Assembly: GCF_018130505.1 (NCBI RefSeq) | Contig: NZ_JAFCKH010000015.1 | Coordinates: 124,001-188,000, forward strand | Length of the DNA stretch: 64,000 nt | From: Bradyrhizobium tropiciagri | GTDB lineage: Bacteria; Pseudomonadota; Alphaproteobacteria; Rhizobiales; Xanthobacteraceae | Direction of reading: 5' to 3' | Shown: positions 1 through 8,498 of the stretch, one piece after another | Layout of the letters: each line of letters begins with the position of its first letter | Numbering within the stretch: the stretch's first letter is position 1 | Made by a program: the position numbers and the translations under genes | The notes under the pieces: generated by a model | Told to the model about the DNA's origin: nothing | The model's database searches: none | What the model saw: only the letters and a program-made list of their open reading frames with translations

Positions 1-1
1 C

Positions 2-880
2 ATCGGTACGGTTCCAAACGTCGCGATTCAGAAATATCTGAACACCAAGCAGGTGCCGCAACTGCTCATCACGGCCGGTGGCCGCCGCTTCAACGACCCG
101 AAGACCTTCCCCTGGACGGTTCCGCTCTATCCGGACTTCGAAACGGAAGGTCGCGTCGTCGCGCACTACATCCGCAACACCAGGCCGGACGCCAAGATCG
201 GCATCCTGTTCCAAAACGACGATTTCGGCCGCGACTACATGAAGGGATTGCGCGCCGGCCTTGGGGAAAAGGCATCGCAGATCATCGCCGAAGCATCCTA
301 TGAGCTCGCCGATCCCACCATCGACTCCCAGATCGTGCAGCTCAAGGCTGCGGGTGTCGATACGCTGATCGAGCAATCCTCGGCGAAGGCGGCCGCACAA
401 TCGATCCGCAAGGTGCGCGAACTCAACTGGACACCCCTGCACGTGATCGGCGGCTCGACCGCCTCCGTCGAGACCGTGCTGCGGCCCGCCGGCCTCGAGG
501 CATCGAAGGGCCTCGTGACCACGCTGTTCCTCAAGCAGCCCGGCGATCCCGCATGGGCTGACGACGCCGAGGTGAAGGCCTATCACGACTTCCTGAAGAA
601 ATACGCGCCGTCAGCCAACCCGGACGATTATTCGGTACTGGTCGCCTACATGAACGTGAACGCGTTGACGACGGTGCTGAAAAAGTGCGGTGATCAGCTG
701 ACGCGCGAGAACCTGATCCGCCAGGCCACCTCGCTGCGTGGCGAACGAATGCCGCTGATGCTGCCGGGCATCTCGATCAGCACGTCACCCGGTGACTACA
801 CGCCGTTCAAGGTGCTCCGCATCGCCACCTTCGACGGCGCCAGCTGGACGCTGTCGGGCGATCCGGTCTCGGCCGACTAG
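2..880 (+). CDS. ABC transporter substrate-binding protein, branched-chain amino acid type (5' partial)
   Basis: C-terminal part (about 292 residues) of a type I periplasmic substrate-binding protein (Peripla_BP_6/LivJ family). It would capture an amino acid, amide or carboxylate in the periplasm and hand it to a Liv-type permease. The frame is open from base 2, so the N-terminus and signal peptide lie outside the window, and the internal ATG at 53 is not the start. Typical elements seen are 'KIGILFQNDDFGRDYMKG' (a beta-strand leading into an inter-lobe helix) and 'VIGGSTASVETVLRPAG' in the second lobe. The ligand cannot be told from sequence. No permease or ATPase follows on this strand, so partner genes would have to lie to the left. 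The gene ends just before a pair of tandem repeats. Confidence 0.85.
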   Translation: MGTVPNVAIQKYLNTKQVPQLLITAGGRRFNDPKTFPWTVPLYPDFETEGRVVAHYIRNTRPDAKIGILFQNDDFGRDYMKGLRAGLGEKASQIIAEASYELADPTIDSQIVQLKAAGVDTLIEQSSAKAAAQSIRKVRELNWTPLHVIGGSTASVETVLRPAGLEASKGLVTTLFLKQPGDPAWADDAEVKAYHDFLKKYAPSANPDDYSVLVAYMNVNALTTVLKKCGDQLTRENLIRQATSLRGERMPLMLPGISISTSPGDYTPFKVLRIATFDGASWTLSGDPVSAD

Positions 881-911
881 ACGGCGCGGCGATGCCCCAG
901 ACCGGCCGGAG

Positions 912-1295
912 CGCGGAAATGCGAAGCTGCGTCCACATCCACAACCGTCATCGCCCGGCTTGACCGGGCGATCCAGTACGCCGCGGCTTATCGGCTCTAT
1001 AACAACTGCCTCTGGAATACTGGATCACCCGGTCAAGCCGGGTGACGACACCGCGTATTTGGCAAGAGATGCGAGCACAGCGTGCGCCGACCAGGCGGCG
1101 CAAGCCGTGGCCGATTCATGTCGCGGGAATGCGAAGCTGCGTCCACATCCACAACCGTCATCGCCCGGCTTGACCGGGCGATCCAGTACGCCGCGGCCTA
1201 TCGGCTCAAGCACAACTGCCTCTGGAATACTGGATCACCCGGTCAAGCCGGGTGACGACACCGCGTATTTGGCAAGAGATGCGAGCACAGCGTGC
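912..1295. repeat. Tandem pair of about 174-bp repeats (210-bp period) with internal inverted arms
   Basis: Copy 1 spans about 912-1085 and copy 2 about 1122-1295, offset by exactly 210 bp and differing at only a few bases (for example around 990-1005 versus 1200-1215). Each copy holds an inverted pair: a left arm with 'CGCCCGGCTTGACCGGGCG' (947-978 in copy 1) and a right arm with 'ACCCGGTCAAGCCGGGT' (1018-1048). This is the layout of a REP/BIME-like intergenic element. No convincing gene lies between 881 and 1361; short open frames there only read through the repeat. The near identity suggests recent duplication. The hairpins could also act as a terminator between the convergent genes on either side. 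Confidence 0.9.
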
Positions 1296-1361
1296 CCACC
1301 CTACATGCGGAAGCTCGCCGGGTTGCAGTGAACTGACGAGCAGGCCGGCCAGAAGCGCTGC

Positions 1362-2249
1362 CTACGCCGCCGCGACCTCGTGGCCGGCCATGACTTCCAG
1401 TGCCCGCAAGATACCGGAATGGTCCCACGCCTTGCCGCCGAGGGCGGTGCAGGCATTGAACAGCTGCTGCGCGGCGGCGGTACCCGGCAAAGAGAGCCCA
1501 AGCGCCCGTGCGCCCTCCAGCGCGAGGTTGAGGTCCTTCTGGTGCAGCTCGATGCGGAAGCCCGGATCGAAGTTGCGCTTCAGCATCCGCTCGCCGTGCA
1601 CTTCGAGGATCCGCGACGACGCAAAGCCGCCCATCAACGCCTGACGCACCAGCGCCGGATCGGCGCCCGCCTTGGACGCGAACAGCAGGGCCTCGCTCAC
1701 CGCCTCGATGGTCAGCGCCACGATGATCTGGTTGGCAACCTTGGTGGTCTGGCCATCGCCATTGCCGCCGACATGGGTGACGTTCTTGCCCATCGTATCG
1801 AACACCGGCTTCATCGCGCCGAAGGCCCGCTCCTTGCCGCCGACCATGATGGTCAGGCTCGCGGCCTTGGCACCGACCTCGCCACCTGAGACCGGCGCGT
1901 CGAGATAGTCGGCGCCCAGCGCCTCGATCTTGCGCGCGAACTCCTTGGTCGCCAGCGGCGAGATCGAGGACATGTCGACCACGATCATGCCCTTGGAGAC
2001 TCCCTCCGCGACGCCGCCCTTGCCGAACAGTACCGCCTCCACATGCGGCGTATCCGGCACCATGATGATGACGGCATCGGCCTCCTCCGCGACCTGCTTG
2101 GCAGACTCGCAGGCAATGCCGCCGGCCGCAATCAGATCCGGTGGAAGCAGCGCGACGTCGTGAAGGAACACGCGATATCCGGCAGCCAGAATGTGGGCGG
2201 CCATCGGGCGTCCCATGGTGCCCAGCCCGATGAATCCAATGTCTTTCAT
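1362..2249 (-). CDS. glxR: 2-hydroxy-3-oxopropionate (tartronate semialdehyde) reductase
   Basis: NAD(P)H-dependent beta-hydroxyacid dehydrogenase (295 aa, usual family length) that reduces tartronate semialdehyde to D-glycerate, the last step of glyoxylate assimilation. The N-terminal Rossmann motif 'GFIGLGTMGRPMA' (residues 5-17), the substrate-binding stretch 'DAPVSGGEVGAKAASL' (about 117-132) and the catalytic lysine context 'TTKVANQ' (about 169-175) are all present. The ATG at 2249 puts the Rossmann motif at the usual distance. It is the last gene of a minus-strand gcl-hyi-glxR run, 24 bp after hyi. The same family includes 3-hydroxyisobutyrate dehydrogenases; the assignment rests on the gcl/hyi context as well as sequence. 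Confidence 0.9.
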   Translation of the reverse strand: MKDIGFIGLGTMGRPMAAHILAAGYRVFLHDVALLPPDLIAAGGIACESAKQVAEEADAVIIMVPDTPHVEAVLFGKGGVAEGVSKGMIVVDMSSISPLATKEFARKIEALGADYLDAPVSGGEVGAKAASLTIMVGGKERAFGAMKPVFDTMGKNVTHVGGNGDGQTTKVANQIIVALTIEAVSEALLFASKAGADPALVRQALMGGFASSRILEVHGERMLKRNFDPGFRIELHQKDLNLALEGARALGLSLPGTAAAQQLFNACTALGGKAWDHSGILRALEVMAGHEVAAA

Positions 2250-2273
2250 TTGCTGTTTCTCCGTCAGCGGATG

Positions 2274-3059
2274 TCAGGTCTCGAACGTATGCGCGGCGTG
2301 CCAGCCGAGGCTCTCGACAGTGCTTGTGCGCGGCTTGTATTCGCAGCCGACCCAGCCGCGATAGCCGATGCTGTCGAGATGCTTGAACAGATAGGAATAG
2401 TTGATCTCGCCGGTGCCCGGCTCGTGGCGCCCCGGATTGTCGGCGAGCTGGACATGCGCGATCCGGTCGAGATGCTTCTGCATGGTCCGGGCGAGATCGC
2501 CCTCCATGATCTGCATGTGATAGATGTCGTATTGAATGTACAGATTGGGTGAGCGCACCTCGGAGATCAGCTGCACCGCCTGCTCCGTCCTGTTCAGGAA
2601 GAAGCCCGGAATATCCAGCGTGTTGATCGGCTCGACGAGCAGCTTGATGCCGTGCTCGGAAAGCCGGCCCGCCGCGTAGCGCAGGTTGGAGACGAGGGTC
2701 TCGTTGAGATCAGCCGCATCCGCACCGGCGGGCGCAATGCCGACCAGGCAATTGAGCTGCCGGCAGTCCAGCGCCTTGGCATAGTCGATGGCGCGCGCCA
2801 CGCCGTCGCGAAACTCGTCGACGCGGTCGCGCAGGATCGCGATGCCGCGCTCGCCGCCGGCCCAGTTGCCGGCCGGAAGGTTGTGCAGCACCTGGGTCAG
2901 GTCACAACGCGCCAGCTCTTCCCGCAACTGCGCCTTGTCGTAGTCGTAGGGGAACAGATACTCGACGCCGCTGAAGCCGGCGGCCTTGGCGGCCGCGAAG
3001 CGGTCGGTGAACGGCAGCTCATTGAAGAGCATGGTGAGGTTGGCGGCAAATTGCGGCAC
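2274..3059 (-). CDS. hyi: Hydroxypyruvate isomerase
   Basis: Cytosolic TIM-barrel isomerase (AP endonuclease family 2 / xylose-isomerase-like fold, 261 aa) that interconverts hydroxypyruvate and tartronate semialdehyde. The start 'MPQFAANLTMLFNELPF' is typical of Hyi. Metal-binding acidic and histidine residues sit in 'LLVEPINTLDIPGFFL', 'IQYDIYHMQIMEGDL' and the C-terminal 'GCEYKP' segment. It lies between gcl (38 bp upstream) and glxR (24 bp downstream) on the same strand, the standard order of glyoxylate catabolic operons. Length and motifs are complete and nothing suggests decay. Confidence 0.92.
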   Translation of the reverse strand: MPQFAANLTMLFNELPFTDRFAAAKAAGFSGVEYLFPYDYDKAQLREELARCDLTQVLHNLPAGNWAGGERGIAILRDRVDEFRDGVARAIDYAKALDCRQLNCLVGIAPAGADAADLNETLVSNLRYAAGRLSEHGIKLLVEPINTLDIPGFFLNRTEQAVQLISEVRSPNLYIQYDIYHMQIMEGDLARTMQKHLDRIAHVQLADNPGRHEPGTGEINYSYLFKHLDSIGYRGWVGCEYKPRTSTVESLGWHAAHTFET

Positions 3060-3097
3060 GGGTCGGATCTCCGCTTGAGACAGGCAGATGGATTGCG

Positions 3098-4885
3098 TCA
3101 GGCCGGCAGCAGCGTGCCGGATCGTTGCGCGCTCGGCACCTCATCGAGCGGCAGATCGAGCACCTCCTCGAACTCGACGATGTTGTCGATCTCCGTCCCC
3201 ATCGCGATGTTGGTGACCCGCTCGAGGATGAACTCCACCACGACAGGCACGCGGTGCTTGGCCATCAGCTCGCGCGCGGTCGCGAACGCCGCCTGGGCGT
3301 CGTTCGGATCGGTGACGCGGATCGCCTTGCAGCCGAGCCCTTCCGCGACGGTCACGTGGTCGACGCCGTAGACGCCGATCTCGGGCGCATTGATGTTCTC
3401 GAACGACAGCTGGACGTGATAGTCCATGTCGAAGCCGCGCTGCGCCTGCCGGATCAGCCCGAGATAGGAATTGTTCACGACGACGTGGATGTAGGGTAGA
3501 TTGAACTGGGCCCCGACCGCGAGCTCCTCGATCAGGAACTGGAAGTCGTAGTCGCCCGACAGCGCGACGATCTCCCGATCGGGATCGGCGGCGCGCACGC
3601 CGAGCGCGGCCGGCAACGTCCAGCCGAGCGGACCGGCCTGCCCAGCATTGATCCAGTTGCGCGGGCGATAGACGTTGAGGAACTGGGCGCCCGCGATCTG
3701 TGACAAGCCGATCACCGTCACATAGCAGGTGTCGCGGCCGAAGGCCTTGTTCATCTCCTCATAGACGCGCTGCGGCTTGATCGGGATGTTGTCGAAGTGG
3801 CTCTTACGGAGCATCGTGCGCTTGCGGTCGCGGCAGGCGGCGGGCCAGGCCTGCCGGTCGCGCAGCTTGCCGGACTTGCGCCACTCCTTGGCGACGCCGA
3901 CGAACATCTCCAGCGCCGCCTTCGCGTCCGACACGATGCCGAGATCCGGGTTGAAGACCCGCCCGATCTGCGTCGGCTCGATGTCGACATGGACGAACTT
4001 GCGGCCCTTGGTGTAGGTCTCGATCGAGCCGGTGTGGCGGTTGGCCCAGCGGTTTCCGATACCGAGCACGAAATCGGATTCCAGCATGGTGGCGTTGGCG
4101 TAGCGGTGGCTGGTCTGCAGGCCGACCATGCCCGCCATCAGCGGATGATCGTCGGGAATGGCGCCCCACGCCATCAGCGTCGGCACCACCGGAACGTTGA
4201 CCGCCTCCGCGAAGGCGACCAGCAGCTCGGATGCATCGGCGTTGACGACGCCGCCGCCGGCCACGATCAGCGGCCGCTCCGCCGCGTTGAGCATCTCGAG
4301 CGCCTTCTCGATCTGCTTGCGGGTCGCCGTCGGCTTGTAGACCGCCAGCGGCGAATAGGTCTCGTCGTCGAACTCGATTTCGGCCAGCTGCACGTCGAGC
4401 GGAAGATCGATCAGGACCGGCCCCGGCCGCCCCGATCGCATGATGTGGAACGCCTGGCTGAACACGCGCGGCACCAGCGCCGGCTCGCGCACGGTGACCG
4501 CCCATTTGGTCACCGGCTTGGCGATCGACTCGATGTCGACGGCCTGGAAATCCTCCTTATAGAGCCGCGCCCGCGGCGCCTGGCCGGTGATGCAGAGGAT
4601 CGGAATCGAATCCGCGATCGCCGAATAGAGGCCGGTGATCATGTCGGTTCCGGCGGGCCCGGATGTGCCGATGCACACGCCGATATTGCCCGCCGTCGCC
4701 CGCGTATAGCCTTCCGCCATGTGCGAGGCGCCTTCGACGTGCCGCGCCAGGATGTGCTTGATCGAGCCGTTGCGCTTCAAGGCGGAGTAAAGCGGGTTGA
4801 TCGCCGCGCCGGGAACACCGAAGGCGCACGTGATTCCCTCGCGCTGGAGAATCCGCACCGCTGCATCCACTGCTCGCATTTTCAT
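3098..4885 (-). CDS. gcl: Glyoxylate carboligase (tartronate-semialdehyde synthase)
   Basis: ThDP- and FAD-dependent enzyme of the acetohydroxyacid synthase family (595 aa). It condenses two glyoxylates to tartronate semialdehyde with release of CO2. From 'MKMRAVDAA' the protein follows E. coli Gcl closely. It has the Gcl signature of Val in place of the catalytic Glu of other ThDP enzymes: '[14 protein letters not shown]', Val at about residue 50. The ThDP/Mg site is at '[19 protein letters not shown]'. The ATG at 4885 is chosen because homology begins there; the frame is open to 5002, but those 39 extra codons look unlike the family. It heads the gcl-hyi-glxR run, with the IclR gene 183 bp upstream on the same strand as likely regulator. 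Confidence 0.95.
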   Translation of the reverse strand: MKMRAVDAAVRILQREGITCAFGVPGAAINPLYSALKRNGSIKHILARHVEGASHMAEGYTRATAGNIGVCIGTSGPAGTDMITGLYSAIADSIPILCITGQAPRARLYKEDFQAVDIESIAKPVTKWAVTVREPALVPRVFSQAFHIMRSGRPGPVLIDLPLDVQLAEIEFDDETYSPLAVYKPTATRKQIEKALEMLNAAERPLIVAGGGVVNADASELLVAFAEAVNVPVVPTLMAWGAIPDDHPLMAGMVGLQTSHRYANATMLESDFVLGIGNRWANRHTGSIETYTKGRKFVHVDIEPTQIGRVFNPDLGIVSDAKAALEMFVGVAKEWRKSGKLRDRQAWPAACRDRKRTMLRKSHFDNIPIKPQRVYEEMNKAFGRDTCYVTVIGLSQIAGAQFLNVYRPRNWINAGQAGPLGWTLPAALGVRAADPDREIVALSGDYDFQFLIEELAVGAQFNLPYIHVVVNNSYLGLIRQAQRGFDMDYHVQLSFENINAPEIGVYGVDHVTVAEGLGCKAIRVTDPNDAQAAFATARELMAKHRVPVVVEFILERVTNIAMGTEIDNIVEFEEVLDLPLDEVPSAQRSGTLLPA

Positions 4886-5068
4886 CTGATGACCCCGCTT
4901 CGTTACGAGTTGGCGTGGCAGGATCATCCGGTCCGCGCGCATCGATCTCAACGCTGTCGATGCAATTTTCCGCGCTATGGCAGCGCTCGTGATTTCTCGC
5001 ATGTCTCCAATTGATTAGCCGCGACAGAAAAATGGAAATCGCGCACGGACGAGAAACGCGGCAAGTCC

Positions 5069-5923
5069 CTACGCGGGTTCCTGCTGCGCAAGGTTGCCGC
5101 CGCGAAGCTCGGCCGTCAGCTCGGCCGCGATCCGGTGCACGACAGTGCCGATCTCCGGCAGGCGCGCATCGGTCAGCCGATCCGTCATGCCGGACACCGA
5201 AATCGCGGCAAACGGCTCGCTGCAATCGTTGAAGACCACCGCGGCGATGCAGCGCAGGCCGAGCCGCGCCTCTTCATCGTCCACCGCATAGCCCTGGCGC
5301 CGCACGATCTCCAGTTCCTTGAACAGCTCGCCCGGCCGCACGATCGATTTTTCCGTGAGGCGCGGCATGCCCTGACGGCGAATGATCGCGTTGACGTCGG
5401 CATCGGAATAGGACGCGAGCACCGCCTTGCCGAGTCCTGAAGCGATCATCGCAACGCGGCCGCCCACCTTGGTCACCGAGCGCATGATCTCGCGGCTTTC
5501 GATGCGCGACACGATGATGATGGATTCATCGTCGACCACGGCAAGGTTGGCGGTCTCCCTGGTCTGGTCACGCAGCTTGCGCAGATAGGGCAATGCCCGC
5601 GCCGCAAAATTGCGCCGGCGCATGAAGGTCGAGCCGACCACGAAGCTTTGCGCGCCGATATGCCATTTGGATTCCTCGCGGTCGAACTGCACGAACCGAC
5701 GATTCTCGAGCGTCGTCAGCAACCGATGCACGGTCGACGGCGACAGGCCGGTACGGATCGCAAGATCGGTCAGCCGGTAGCCTTCATCATCCTCGGCAAG
5801 CGTCTCCATGATCTGCAGTGCGCGATCCACGGATTGAACGCCGCCGTCGCGCGCGTCCGGATCCGGCTGCGCGCGGAGATCGGGATCGGACGGCTTTCGC
5901 CGGATCGGCTCTCTTTTCATCAC
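5069..5923 (-). CDS. IclR-family transcriptional regulator
   Basis: One-component regulator (284 aa) with an N-terminal winged helix-turn-helix (about residues 28-90, 'LTDLAIRTGLSPSTVHRLL') and a C-terminal IclR effector domain (about 105-275, including 'GKAVLAS' and 'GLRCIAAVVFND'). A disordered, charged N-terminal tail of about 25 residues precedes the HTH. It is directly upstream of gcl on the same strand, so it probably senses glyoxylate or a related metabolite and controls gcl-hyi-glxR, as AllR does in enterics; this is inference from position. The divergent region toward the CBS gene has palindromes that could be its operators. The second Met (5920) is an equally possible start. Confidence 0.88.
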   Translation of the reverse strand: MMKREPIRRKPSDPDLRAQPDPDARDGGVQSVDRALQIMETLAEDDEGYRLTDLAIRTGLSPSTVHRLLTTLENRRFVQFDREESKWHIGAQSFVVGSTFMRRRNFAARALPYLRKLRDQTRETANLAVVDDESIIIVSRIESREIMRSVTKVGGRVAMIASGLGKAVLASYSDADVNAIIRRQGMPRLTEKSIVRPGELFKELEIVRRQGYAVDDEEARLGLRCIAAVVFNDCSEPFAAISVSGMTDRLTDARLPEIGTVVHRIAAELTAELRGGNLAQQEPA

Positions 5924-5983
5924 GACCTGCCCCTAACCAGTTGCGGTTCAAAACGGAATTGCTCGCGGAGGATAGCGTCAATA

Positions 5984-6036
5984 TTGGCATATGGCATGCC
6001 AAATAGGCTTGAAGTCAAGGCGACGGGGTTGGCCAA
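5984..6036. promoter_or_regulatory. Candidate operator palindromes in the IclR/CBS divergent region
   Basis: Two inverted repeats lie between the divergent IclR (starts 5923) and CBS (starts 6156) genes. At 5984-6002, 'TTGGCAT' and 'ATGCCAA' are perfect 7-bp arms around a 5-bp spacer. At 6029-6036, 'TTGGCCAA' is a perfect 8-bp palindrome. A third, imperfect pair (TTTGCCA / TGGTAAA) sits at about 6048-6067. Short TTGG...CCAA palindromes suit an IclR-family dimer, but binding is inferred only from shape and location. Confidence 0.45.
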
Positions 6037-6155
6037 TAGGTCAGTAATTTTGCCATTTCTTTGGTAAATCACCTCGATTCTTTTGTTTGACTTCTGGGAT
6101 AATGTATACCACCATTCTCTCATAACTGCTATCACACGACTGGGAGAACGCCGCG

Positions 6156-6572
6156 ATGTACGTCGGAGACATCCTTCGCACCACCAGCCCGCATTTGGTG
6201 ACAATCGGCTCGAATGAGACCGTGAGCATCGCGGCGAACCTGATGTACGCGAGCAATGCCGATGCACTCGTTGTCCGGAAGGCCTCGCGTAGCAAGGACG
6301 CCGCGGTGGTCGGAATGTTCTGCGAGCGGGACGTCGTCGCCGTGATCGCCGAGCGCGGCGTCAGCGGCCTTGCCATGAAGGTCGCGCAGTTCATCTCGCC
6401 GCAGCCGCTGTTGTGCTGCAATTCGCAGGACTCGCTGGCGGACGTCGAGCATCTGATGAACCGTCACCGGATCCGCCATGTCCCGGTCATCGACAACGGC
6501 CGGCTTGTCGGTGTCGTAAGCATGCGGGACATCGCGCTCGCCTTCGAGGAAGCCGCCGGCGCGGCGGCCTGA
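6156..6572 (+). CDS. CBS-domain-pair protein
   Basis: Small cytosolic protein (138 aa) made almost entirely of two CBS domains forming one Bateman module. The first covers about residues 5-60 ('DILRTTSPHLVTIGSNETV') and the second about 75-130 ('HLMNRHRIRHVPVIDNGRLVGVVSMRDIA'). Such modules usually bind adenine nucleotides, and stand-alone versions tune partner enzymes or transporters in response to energy state. It starts 232 bp from the divergent IclR gene and 76 bp before the ketopantoate-reductase-like gene, with which it may be co-transcribed. There is no catalytic domain, and the partner is unknown. Confidence 0.85.
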   Translation: MYVGDILRTTSPHLVTIGSNETVSIAANLMYASNADALVVRKASRSKDAAVVGMFCERDVVAVIAERGVSGLAMKVAQFISPQPLLCCNSQDSLADVEHLMNRHRIRHVPVIDNGRLVGVVSMRDIALAFEEAAGAAA

Positions 6573-6648
6573 GGCCCCTCTTCCAACGCCATCACGATAA
6601 CCACCGGCGCGGCTCGTGCTGTGTCTTCACTCTGCTTGCGAGGATTTC

Positions 6649-7668
6649 ATGAGGATCTGCATCTACGGCGCCGGCGCGATCGGCGGTTATCTCGGTGTCG
6701 AGTTCATGCGTGCTGGCGCCGATGTCAGCCTGGTCGCGCGCGGCGCCCACCTCGCCGCGATGCGGCAGAACGGGCTGAAGCTCTTGATCGGCGACGAGGA
6801 GCGCGTGGTGCATCCGCGCTGCACCGACGACCCCGCCGAACTCGGCGAGCAGGATGTCGTCATCATCTGCCTCAAGGCGCATTCAATCACCGGCGTCATC
6901 GAGCGCATGCAGCCCCTGCTCGGCCGGAACACCCGCATCGTCACCGCCGTCAACGGCATTCCCTATTGGTATTTCTACAAGCACGGCGGCCGCCACGAAG
7001 GATCGGCGCTCGAAAGCATCGATCCCGGCGGCCGGCAGTGGCGCGAGCTCGGCCCGGAGCGCGCCATCGGCTGCGTGGTGTATCCCGCGACTGAGATTGA
7101 AGCGCCTGGCGTGATCCGTCACGTCTACGGCAACAATTTTCCGCTGGGCGAGCCGTCCGGCGAAATCACGTCCGACGTCGAGAACCTTGCCAAGCTGTTC
7201 ACGGCGGCGGGCATGAAGGCCCCGGTTCTCGATCGCATCCGCGACGAGATCTGGCTCAAGCTGTGGGGCAATGTCTGCTTCAACCCGATCAGCGCGCTGA
7301 CCCACGCGACTCTCGACGTGATCTGCAGCAATCCCGGCACCCGCGCGCTGTCGCGGGCGATCATGCTCGAATCCCAGACGATCGCGGAGAGCCTTGGCGT
7401 CAAATTCCGCGTCGATGTCGAACGCCGCATCGAAGGCGCCCGCAAGGTCGGCGCGCACAAGACCTCGATGCTGCAGGACCTCGAACGCGGACGTCCCGTC
7501 GAGATCGATCCGCTGATCACGGTGGTCCAGGAGATGGGCCGGATGACCGGGATTGCGACCCCTGCCCTCGATGCGGTGCTGGCGCTGGTCGCGCAGCGCA
7601 CCAGGCTGGCGGGACTCTACGACGGCACCGCCGGCGCCGCCGAAGCCAAATCGCTCGAGGTGGCGTAA
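6649..7668 (+). CDS. Ketopantoate reductase (ApbA/PanE) family oxidoreductase
   Basis: NADP-dependent 2-hydroxyacid dehydrogenase-like enzyme (339 aa) with the N-terminal dinucleotide-binding motif 'MRICIYGAGAIGGYLG' and the C-terminal ApbA domain, including 'DEIWLKLWGNVCFNPISAL' with the conserved Lys and Asn. The ATG at 6649 follows an AGGA Shine-Dalgarno and places the Rossmann glycine motif at the very N-terminus as in the family; an upstream in-frame start (6616) adds unrelated residues. It may reduce ketopantoate, but its place before an FAH-family enzyme, glycerate kinase and pyruvate kinase suggests another 2-oxoacid. The substrate cannot be assigned. Confidence 0.82.
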   Translation: MRICIYGAGAIGGYLGVEFMRAGADVSLVARGAHLAAMRQNGLKLLIGDEERVVHPRCTDDPAELGEQDVVIICLKAHSITGVIERMQPLLGRNTRIVTAVNGIPYWYFYKHGGRHEGSALESIDPGGRQWRELGPERAIGCVVYPATEIEAPGVIRHVYGNNFPLGEPSGEITSDVENLAKLFTAAGMKAPVLDRIRDEIWLKLWGNVCFNPISALTHATLDVICSNPGTRALSRAIMLESQTIAESLGVKFRVDVERRIEGARKVGAHKTSMLQDLERGRPVEIDPLITVVQEMGRMTGIATPALDAVLALVAQRTRLAGLYDGTAGAAEAKSLEVA

Positions 7669-7673
7669 CGCAG

Positions 7674-8456
7674 ATGGCCAATATCACGCACTGGGTCCGC
7701 TTCCGCCACGACACCGAAACCGGCTTCGGCCAACTCACGCCCTCCGGCATCTCCGTGCATGCCGGAGAGATGTTCGGCGACACACGGCCGACCGGTCGAA
7801 CGCTTGCGCTCGACGATGTCGAATTGCTGCCCCCGGCGGAGCCGAGCAAGATCATCGCGCTCTGGAATAATTTTCACGCGCTTGCCGCGAAGCTGAAATC
7901 TCCCGAACCGCCCGAGCCATTGTACCTGTTGAAGGCACTGACCAGCGTCACCGCACCCGGCGCCATCATCAGCCGCCCTTCAAGCTACGACGGCAAGACC
8001 ACCTATGAGGGCGAGCTCGGCATTGTCATCGGCAAGACCTGCACCGCGGTCACCCCCGAAGAAGCCGATGACTACATCTTCGGCTACACCTGCACCAACG
8101 ACGTCACCGCCGCGGATATCCTCAACCGCGATCCAACCTTTCCGCAATGGGCGCGGGCCAAGGGTTTTGATGGTTATGGCCCGTTCGGTCCCGCCATTGC
8201 CGTCGGCCTCGATCCGGCGAGCCTGGTCGTTCGCACCGTTCTCAACGGCGTGGAGCGGCAGAATTACCCGATCGCGGACATGATTTTCAGCGCGCAGGAG
8301 CTGGTCAGCAAGATCTCGCACGACATGACGCTGCTGCCGGGCGACCTGATCTGTTGCGGGACGTCGATCGGCGTCGGCGTGATGAAGGAGCCGGTCAACA
8401 CGGTCACCATTGCCATCGACGGGATCGGCGAGCTGACCAACCAATTCCGCCAGTAG
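7674..8456 (+). CDS. Fumarylacetoacetate hydrolase (FAH) family protein
   Basis: Metal-dependent FAH-fold enzyme (260 aa). Family members hydrolyse, decarboxylate or hydrate beta-diketone or oxo acids (acylpyruvases, oxaloacetate decarboxylases, HpcE-type enzymes). The core runs from about residue 60 to 255, with the metal-site and active-site stretches 'YEGELGIVIGK', 'DDYIFGYTCTNDVTAADI' and 'ARAKGFDGYGPFGPAI', ending in 'GDLICCGTSIGVGVMK'. It starts 5 bp after the PanE-like gene, so the two are surely translated from one mRNA. The substrate is unknown; an acylpyruvate or oxaloacetate-like acid is likely from the fold. Confidence 0.82.
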   Translation: MANITHWVRFRHDTETGFGQLTPSGISVHAGEMFGDTRPTGRTLALDDVELLPPAEPSKIIALWNNFHALAAKLKSPEPPEPLYLLKALTSVTAPGAIISRPSSYDGKTTYEGELGIVIGKTCTAVTPEEADDYIFGYTCTNDVTAADILNRDPTFPQWARAKGFDGYGPFGPAIAVGLDPASLVVRTVLNGVERQNYPIADMIFSAQELVSKISHDMTLLPGDLICCGTSIGVGVMKEPVNTVTIAIDGIGELTNQFRQ

Positions 8457-8498
8457 CGCTGGCAGGAATGCGCCAATGAGCTGTCCGGGGTCGAGCAA

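Noticed and set aside
3797-5014. 405-codon open frame on the plus strand opposite gcl
   Set aside because: It is antisense to a strongly conserved gene, with Arg/Asp/His-rich shadow composition and no Shine-Dalgarno or homology.
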